Part shown: positions 6,686-11,011 of the stretch, one piece after another
Numbering within the stretch: the stretch's first letter is position 1
Layout of the letters: the number at the start of each line of letters is the position of its first letter
NCBI GenBank assembly: GCA_016295005.1
Contig: JAEDMA010000045.1
Span: forward strand, 1 to 11,011
Length of the DNA stretch: 11,011 bases
Direction of reading: 5' to 3'
From: Christensenellaceae bacterium
GTDB taxonomy: Bacteria > Bacillota > Clostridia > Christensenellales > Borkfalkiaceae
Position numbers and translations under genes: made by a program
The notes under the pieces: generated by a model
Seen by the model: only the letters and a program-made list of their open reading frames with translations
What the model was told of the DNA's origin: nothing
Databases searched by the model: none

Positions 6686-6723
6686 CAACCGAAAAACTAA
6701 AATATAAAGAATTTTCGGGGTTG
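6686..6723. promoter_or_regulatory. Inverted repeat abutting the -35 box, possible operator
   Basis: CAACCGAAAA (6686-6695) pairs with TTTTCGG (6712-6718) and then, after a 2-base GG insertion, with TTG (6721-6723). The right end overlaps the TTG of the -35 hexamer. The 16-base centre is A/T-rich. The position suits a transcription-factor site; no known operator consensus is recognised. Confidence 0.35.
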
Positions 6724-6749
6724 TCAAGACAGAGTTTTTATGATAAAAT
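6721..6749 (+). promoter_or_regulatory. Sigma-A promoter of the DUF1538-PII cassette
   Basis: The -35 TTGTCA (6721-6726, 5 of 6) and -10 TAAAAT (6744-6749, 5 of 6) are separated by 17 bases, with an extended TG at 6741-6742. The predicted start is near 6756, leaving an unusually long leader of about 220 nt. That leader contains a GTAACG/CGTTAC hairpin (6788-6808) but no gene I can support. Confidence 0.75.
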
Positions 6750-6979
6750 ATTATATGTGGAAAATTAACGCAAAAACGAATAAGTCGGTAACGGATCGCA
6801 GGCGTTACGTTTTACAAACAGATTTTTATTCTTTAATTCAGATTCGATGCGGTTAAAACGGTACGGCTTTGTAATGGGTTTTTTCGTGTTTTCTATGACC
6901 GCGGGTACCAAAAATATAAAAAACGTCGACGGTTTCGGTTTTACCTTTTCTCGGCGAAATAATTAAAAAGGAGTGTCTT

Positions 6980-8500
6980 ATGGGAAAGGCTTTATTCGAT
7001 AAGTTCAAGGAAGCGTTGGCATCTATTTTACCGTTATCCGTTCTCGTTCTTATTCTATCTTTCACACCCCTTTTCGATCTCACCGGACAGGAATTTTTAA
7101 TTTTCTCTCTATCCGCGGTGTTTATGATTATCGGTATTGCGTTATTCAACATCGGGGCGGATTTTTCCATGACGCCTATGGGTACGCATATCGGTTCCGG
7201 TTTAACAAAGGCCAAAGGACTTAAACTTTTACTCCCCGCAAGTTTCATTATGGGGATTTTAATCACCGTAGCCGAACCCGACCTTTTCGTTCTGGCAGAT
7301 CAGGTCGCTTCCGCTATAGACAAAACCGCTCTTATCGCCACGGTAGGAGTGGGCGTAGGGTTATTTTTACTTATCGCCGTCGTGAAAATCGTGTTCAAAA
7401 AAGATCTTTCTTCTATTTTAATGTTCTTCTATATGTGTCTTTTCGCGATGTGCGCCATTTTAGCCGAAGAAGGTAAACTGTTCTTTATTCCTTTATCTTT
7501 CGACTCCGGCGGCGTTACTACCGGCCCCGTTACCGTTCCGTTTATTATGGCTCTCGGCGTGGGTATCGCTTCCGCTATCGGCGGCAAAAACCGTGGGGAA
7601 AACAGTTTCGGTCTGGTCGCGCTTTGTTCCATCGGTCCGATTCTCGCGGTAATGTTTTTATCTTTACTTTCCAAGGGAGATTTGGTTTACGCCGTCACGG
7701 GATACGATTTCCCGTCCGACGTCGGCGCGTTTTTCGCTCTACTGGGTTCTAAAGCCGCCGAAGTTTTCGTCGCCCTTTTTATGATTATCATCTTCTTTAT
7801 AGTGTTACAGATTACCGTGCTTAAACTTCCGAAAGAAAAGGTTATGGGTATTTCGTTCGGGCTTATCTTTACGTTTACCGGACTTACCGCGTTTTTAACC
7901 GCAGTATCGGTAGGATTTATGCCTATCGGTTACAAACTCGGCGAAACTCTTGCGAAAAACCCGACGGCTCTCGCTATAATGGCGTTTGTGTTCGGCTCGG
8001 TTACGGTTCTGGCAGAACCCGCCGTTCACGTTCTCACGGGGCAGGTTGAAGACGTTACCGAAGGTTCCGTTTCCGGTAAATCAATGCTGATTGCTTTGGG
8101 TTTGGGCGTAGGTATCGCTATCTGTCTTTCGGTGATCAGAATAATATTCAAGTTCTCTATTTTGTATTACCTTATCCCGGGATATCTTATTTCTTTGGGA
8201 TTATCTCTTTTCGTTCCCAAAATTTACACGGCAATAGCGTTCGACTCCGGCGGCGTCGCGAGCGGACCGCTGACGTCGGGATTTATTCTTCCTATGGCTA
8301 TCGGCGCGTGCAACGCGTTGGTTGGCAGCGAAGGTGTTTTAAGTCTTGCGTTCGGGGTGGTAGCCATGGTCGCCATGACTCCTTTGATTACCATTCAACT
8401 TTTAGGTTTTAAAGGTATTACTTCCAAACGGTTACGCGAAAAAATTGCGTTAAGAAGACTTCTTTCCAAAGAAGACGAGCAAATTATCGATTTTATGTAG
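6980..8500 (+). CDS. DUF1538-family multi-pass membrane protein, probable transporter
   Basis: This is a 506-residue, very hydrophobic protein with about a dozen predicted membrane segments and no cleaved signal peptide. I assign it to the DUF1538 family on repeated motifs and on its PII partners. The protein is an internal duplication. ITVAEPDLFVLADQV (95-109) recurs as TVLAEPAVHVLTGQV (342-356), and FDSGGVTTGPVT (174-185) recurs as FDSGGVASGPLT (421-432). Glu99/Glu346 and Asp175/Asp422 are both exactly 247 residues apart. These acidic residues inside membrane-embedded, glycine-rich loops look like a transport site. The cytoplasmic tail (about 479-506) is basic then acidic. The ATG has AAGGAG at 6968-6973. 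Its stop overlaps the ribosome binding site of the next PII-like gene, so it is probably controlled by PII proteins, as AmtB is by GlnK. The substrate is unknown. Confidence 0.8.
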   Translation: MGKALFDKFKEALASILPLSVLVLILSFTPLFDLTGQEFLIFSLSAVFMIIGIALFNIGADFSMTPMGTHIGSGLTKAKGLKLLLPASFIMGILITVAEPDLFVLADQVASAIDKTALIATVGVGVGLFLLIAVVKIVFKKDLSSILMFFYMCLFAMCAILAEEGKLFFIPLSFDSGGVTTGPVTVPFIMALGVGIASAIGGKNRGENSFGLVALCSIGPILAVMFLSLLSKGDLVYAVTGYDFPSDVGAFFALLGSKAAEVFVALFMIIIFFIVLQITVLKLPKEKVMGISFGLIFTFTGLTAFLTAVSVGFMPIGYKLGETLAKNPTALAIMAFVFGSVTVLAEPAVHVLTGQVEDVTEGSVSGKSMLIALGLGVGIAICLSVIRIIFKFSILYYLIPGYLISLGLSLFVPKIYTAIAFDSGGVASGPLTSGFILPMAIGACNALVGSEGVLSLAFGVVAMVAMTPLITIQLLGFKGITSKRLREKIALRRLLSKEDEQIIDFM

Positions 8501-8507
8501 GTGGTTT

Positions 8508-8921
8508 ATGGCGAAAAAAATTAACGGCGGCGGAACTAAAATTTCGGTCAAAATGAGAGAAAAAGACGAAAATGCCTTAAAAAAACTTGAGTTTTTAGTC
8601 GTTATCGTCAATCGTAAAAAATACGACTTCTATTCCGATTACATTCAGAATTTCGAAGTAAATATGCAGTTGCTCGCGCACGGCAGGGGGACTTCGGACA
8701 GAATGACGGCAAGCGTTCTCGATAAAATAGGTACGGATAAAGCGATTATCTTCGCCGTCATAAAAGAAGAACGCGTTAAGGACGCCCTTATCGGGTTAGA
8801 AGAAAAATTCGCGACCTATAAAGATTCCAAAGGAGTGGCGTTCACCATTCCTTTAAAAAGCGTTATCGGCGCGCTCACTTATACTTTTTTAAGCAACAAT
8901 AAAGGGAGTAAAGAATTATGA
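8508..8921 (+). CDS. PII-like signalling protein (first of a pair, N-terminally extended)
   Basis: 137 residues. After a basic, glycine-containing N-terminal extension (1-25), the chain follows a ferredoxin-like PII pattern: beta strand LEFLVVIVN (27-35), a helix, strand and short T-loop region with AHGRGTSD (57-64), strand DKAIIFAVIK (77-86), helix ERVKDALIGLEEKF (88-101), and the C-terminal KGVAFTIPLKSVIGAL (108-123). That last part corresponds to the GKIFVLPVEEVVRI end of GlnB-type proteins. The classical uridylylated T-loop tyrosine context and the TGxxGDGK B-loop are not present, so ligand binding may differ. The ribosome binding site AGGTGG overlaps the upstream stop; its stop overlaps the next ATG by four bases (ATGA). 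It is a paralogue of the next gene but divergent. I am confident of the fold family, not of the ligand. Confidence 0.72.
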   Translation: MAKKINGGGTKISVKMREKDENALKKLEFLVVIVNRKKYDFYSDYIQNFEVNMQLLAHGRGTSDRMTASVLDKIGTDKAIIFAVIKEERVKDALIGLEEKFATYKDSKGVAFTIPLKSVIGALTYTFLSNNKGSKEL

Positions 8922-9265
8922 AAAAATACGAATACGAACTTATCCTTTGTATCGTCAACGAAGGGTTTTCCGAAGTCGTTATGGACGCCGCGAGAAAAGT
9001 CGGCGCCAAAGGCGGTACCGTCGTAAACGCCAGGGGAACCGCCAACAAACAGGCGGAAAATATCTTCAACGTTGTCATTCAACCCGAAAAAGAAATGGTT
9101 ATGATCGTCGTTTCTACCGATATTAAAGAAGACGTGTTACACGCGATTTACCAGTCTGCCGGACTTTCGACCGACGGGCAGGGTATCGCCTTTTCGCTTC
9201 CCGTGGATAACGTCGTGGGTATCAAGGGCGTAGAATCGGGAGCAAAAGAAGAGTTATCTGTCTAA
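8918..9265 (+). CDS. PII-like nitrogen-regulator-family protein (second of a pair)
   Basis: 115 residues, the usual PII size. The pattern is strand YELILCIVN (5-13), helix SEVVMDAARKVGA (18-30), GGTVVNARGTA (32-42), a short T-loop region, strand EKEMVMIVV (57-65), helix KEDVLHAIYQSAGL (70-83), and STDGQGIAFSLPVDNVVGI (84-102). The last resembles the B-loop plus C-terminal strand of GlnB/GlnK, with DGQG in place of DGKI. The T-loop segment lacks the classical uridylylation tyrosine. PII proteins are trimers that bind nucleotides and 2-oxoglutarate between subunits and dock on targets through the T-loop; which ligands bind here is unknown. It overlaps the preceding gene by four bases and has GGGAG at 8904-8908. 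Being co-translated with a paralogue and a membrane protein suggests the target is that membrane protein. Confidence 0.84.
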   Translation: MKKYEYELILCIVNEGFSEVVMDAARKVGAKGGTVVNARGTANKQAENIFNVVIQPEKEMVMIVVSTDIKEDVLHAIYQSAGLSTDGQGIAFSLPVDNVVGIKGVESGAKEELSV

Positions 9266-9288
9266 CCGGAGTTATCTTGTTTGACCGT

Positions 9289-9308
9289 CGGCGCGGCGTG
9301 GCGCGCCG
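9289..9308. repeat. GC-only 7-bp inverted repeat between PII gene and GH123-like gene
   Basis: CGGCGCG (9289-9295) and CGCGCCG (9302-9308) are perfect arms with a 6-base loop. The composition is far more GC-rich than the surroundings. No T-run follows, so it is not a standard intrinsic terminator. TTGACC (9281-9286) lies just before and TTATAG (9309-9314) just after, but their spacing of about 22 bases is too wide for a normal sigma-A promoter. Confidence 0.5.
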
Positions 9309-9355
9309 TTATAGGCTCTGATAATAAACAGTCTTTTAAAAAAGGAAAAAGAAAA

Positions 9356-10930
9356 ATGGAATTGCTTTTATCTTCTGCTCTCGTTAAAATTATAGATAAA
9401 AACGACGTATCGGAAATCCGGTCGTTCAATTGTCTTAAAAACGAAAGTTTTAATTTTCAGATTTACGTTTGCGATACGGAAAACGATGTTTACGAAATCG
9501 GAACAAAATCCGATTTGAAAATTAGTTGTTACGAAGTTTTACCTTGCAAAGGGAATTACGATTTTAACGTCAAAACCGACGATTACTACATTAAAACCGA
9601 GTCGGATACTTATCCCGAATTGCTGCTTCCCGTAAATAAAATCGAATGCGGGAAAAATCAGAATAAAACGTTGTTTTTCGAGATAGATTGTTCGGAAAAA
9701 GCCGCGGGGAAACACGACGTTGAAGTTACCGTCGGCGATAAATCGGTGAGTTTTTCCGTTAACGTTTTAAACGAAAACCTTACGGACAGCGATTTAATCG
9801 TTACGCATTGGTTTCATTCCGACGCTATCTGTAACTACTTTAACGTAAAACCTTTTTCGGCGGAATGGTACGTTCATTTTGAAGATTTTATGCGCGCGTA
9901 CGTTAAAATGGGCAATAATATGTTGCTCGTTCCCGTGTTTACGCCGCCACTCGATACGGAAGTCGGCGGAGAACGCCTTACTACGCAGTTATTGAAAATT
10001 AAAAAGGTCGGAAATCGTTACGAGTTCGATTTTTCCGATATGAAAAGGTATATAGACGAGGCAAAGTCTTTCGGCATAAAATACTTTGAATTATCTCATT
10101 TATTCACGCAGTGGGGCGGGGAATTCTGCCCGAAAATTATCGTGGAAGAAAACGGTGAAAATATTAAAAAGTTCGGCTGGAACGTTAAGTCCGACGACGA
10201 AGAATATTCGGAATTTTTAAAGCAGTATTTCGTCGCGTTAAACGATTTTCTCGTAAAGGAAAGCATTAAAGATAATACCTTTATGCACCTTACCGACGAG
10301 CCGAAAATGAAAAACATAGAAAAGTATTCGGAACTTTCCGCGTTCGTGAAAAAGTATAATTTCGGCATAAAAACCATGGACGCGCTTTCTCATTTCGACT
10401 TTATAGAAAAAACCAAGTTGGATTTGCCTGCGGTTGTGACTGACAGCAAACAAATAGATTTATTCGAAAACGTTCGCAAGTTATTTTATTATTGCGTCCG
10501 GGTGGACGAAAATTATCTCTCCAACAGATACTTCCACATGCCGCTGTTAAGAACGGCTATATTAGGCATGCAATTATACGACAAACGCGCCGACGGATTT
10601 TTGCACTGGGGTTTTAACTTCTATAACACGGCGCTTTCTATTGCGACTATTGACCCCTATAAAGACGCGACGGCAGGGGGTAAACTCGTGGCGGGCGACC
10701 CGTTTATCGTTTATCCCGCGGAAAAGGGCGTAAATTATTCCATAAGATATTTTGCTCTTTTAAAAGCTTTCGAAGATTACAGATTATTGAAAACCGTCGA
10801 AAACAAGGCAGGAAGAGCGGTCGTAAAAGAAGTTTTAACTAGAAACGGCGTATGCGGTTTGCACAAGTATCCGCAAGAGGTTAAAAAGTACGAGGAACTG
10901 AAAAATCAATTATACGATTTGTTGAAATAA
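9356..10930 (+). CDS. GH123/DUF4091-like protein, putative glycosidase
   Basis: 524 residues, no signal peptide or membrane segment, so probably cytoplasmic. The N-terminal part (about 1-138) reads as beta-sandwich, with short strands and a closing KHDVEVTVGDKSVSFSVNVL. A barrel-like domain follows (about 148-440), with THWFHSDAICNYF (150-162), a segment rich in aromatic and acidic residues (240-257: IKYFELSHLFTQWGGEF), and HLTDEPKM (311-318). The Asp314-Glu315 pair matches the catalytic Asp-Glu dyad of GH123 beta-N-acetylgalactosaminidases, which use substrate-assisted hydrolysis. The C-terminal GFLHWGFNFYNT (414-425), AGDPFIVYP (446-454) and SIRYFALLKAFEDYRLL (462-478) are typical of DUF4091 proteins. 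I chose the ATG at 9356 because AAAGG precedes it by 10 bases; an upstream in-frame start (9281) would encode a palindrome-derived leader. The substrate is not deducible. It has no obvious link to the PII cassette. Confidence 0.78.
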   Translation: MELLLSSALVKIIDKNDVSEIRSFNCLKNESFNFQIYVCDTENDVYEIGTKSDLKISCYEVLPCKGNYDFNVKTDDYYIKTESDTYPELLLPVNKIECGKNQNKTLFFEIDCSEKAAGKHDVEVTVGDKSVSFSVNVLNENLTDSDLIVTHWFHSDAICNYFNVKPFSAEWYVHFEDFMRAYVKMGNNMLLVPVFTPPLDTEVGGERLTTQLLKIKKVGNRYEFDFSDMKRYIDEAKSFGIKYFELSHLFTQWGGEFCPKIIVEENGENIKKFGWNVKSDDEEYSEFLKQYFVALNDFLVKESIKDNTFMHLTDEPKMKNIEKYSELSAFVKKYNFGIKTMDALSHFDFIEKTKLDLPAVVTDSKQIDLFENVRKLFYYCVRVDENYLSNRYFHMPLLRTAILGMQLYDKRADGFLHWGFNFYNTALSIATIDPYKDATAGGKLVAGDPFIVYPAEKGVNYSIRYFALLKAFEDYRLLKTVENKAGRAVVKEVLTRNGVCGLHKYPQEVKKYEELKNQLYDLLK

Positions 10931-10969
10931 TTGAACGTCTTTTTTACTACGGTCGGAAAAAGAATTTTT

Positions 10970-11003
10970 AAGCGAAGAAGTTAAGTCTTTTTCGCTTATT
11001 TTT
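10970..11003 (+). terminator. Intrinsic terminator after the GH123-like gene
   Basis: AAGCGAAGAAG (10970-10980) pairs with CTTTTTCGCTT (10987-10997) over 11 bp with one G-T wobble and a 6-base loop. ATTTTT follows immediately. It lies 39 bases after the stop codon. Confidence 0.8.
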
Positions 11004-11011
11004 GGCGAAAA

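Noticed and set aside
6429..6720. Fluoride, glutamine, manganese or 6S RNA identity for the rseP-DUF1538 gap
   Set aside because: I compared the conserved cores of these RNAs from memory and none fits; only a generic terminator/antiterminator layout can be supported.
6755..6856. 33-codon reading frame in the leader of the DUF1538 gene
   Set aside because: Its ATG coincides with the predicted transcription start, there is no ribosome binding site, and the peptide shows no recognisable pattern.
6891..6912. T-box-like GGTACC/CCGCGG sequence
   Set aside because: The T-box antiterminator bulge sequence is not matched on either strand, and no specifier stem or following terminator is seen.
6853..7266. 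Minus-strand reading frame across the leader and start of the DUF1538 gene
   Set aside because: It is antisense to a clear membrane-protein gene, with no ribosome binding site or family pattern.
9281..9355. Upstream in-frame start for the GH123-like gene
   Set aside because: The 25 residues would be encoded through the GC palindrome, and AAAGG directly precedes the ATG at 9356.

Overview
This window looks like a chromosomal segment from a Bacillota/Clostridia-type bacterium. The reasons are low-to-moderate GC, purine-rich GGAG-type ribosome binding sites, mostly TAA stops, and a pyrH-frr-uppS-cdsA-dxr-rseP order that is classic for that phylum. The last gene has a GH123/DUF4091-like fold signature, which would fit an uncultured gut lineage; that placement is inference. 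All ten genes I can support lie on the + strand.

Region 1 (1-980) starts with a cluster of A/T-rich hairpins. It continues with mscL, a tension-gated osmotic safety valve that carries an unusual charged insertion, and ends with a hairpin terminator and a strong sigma-A promoter. Region 2 (984-6428) is the housekeeping cluster: pyrH (UMP kinase), frr (ribosome recycling), uppS (undecaprenyl-PP synthase), cdsA (CDP-diacylglycerol synthase), dxr (first committed MEP-pathway enzyme) and rseP (site-2 protease). frr/uppS overlap, uppS/cdsA abut and dxr/rseP abut. A 213-base gap with a perfect hairpin and a terminator-like hairpin separates cdsA from dxr. The cluster joins nucleotide supply, isoprenoid precursor supply, the lipid carrier for the cell wall, phospholipid synthesis and membrane proteolysis. 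The usual upstream rpsB-tsf and downstream ispG are absent.

Region 3 (6429-6979) is a 551-base gene-free stretch. It holds what looks like a transcription switch: a terminator hairpin whose left arm can instead pair, over 10 bp, with a segment about 120 bases upstream. After it come an inverted repeat touching the -35 of a strong promoter and a leader of about 220 nt.

Region 4 (6980-9265) is the most interesting part: a translationally linked cassette of a duplicated DUF1538-type membrane protein and two different PII-like proteins. By architecture it reads as a membrane transporter under control of PII-type sensors. The substrate and effector are unknown to me. Region 5 (9356-10930) is a cytoplasmic GH123/DUF4091-like protein, followed by a clear intrinsic terminator near the window end.
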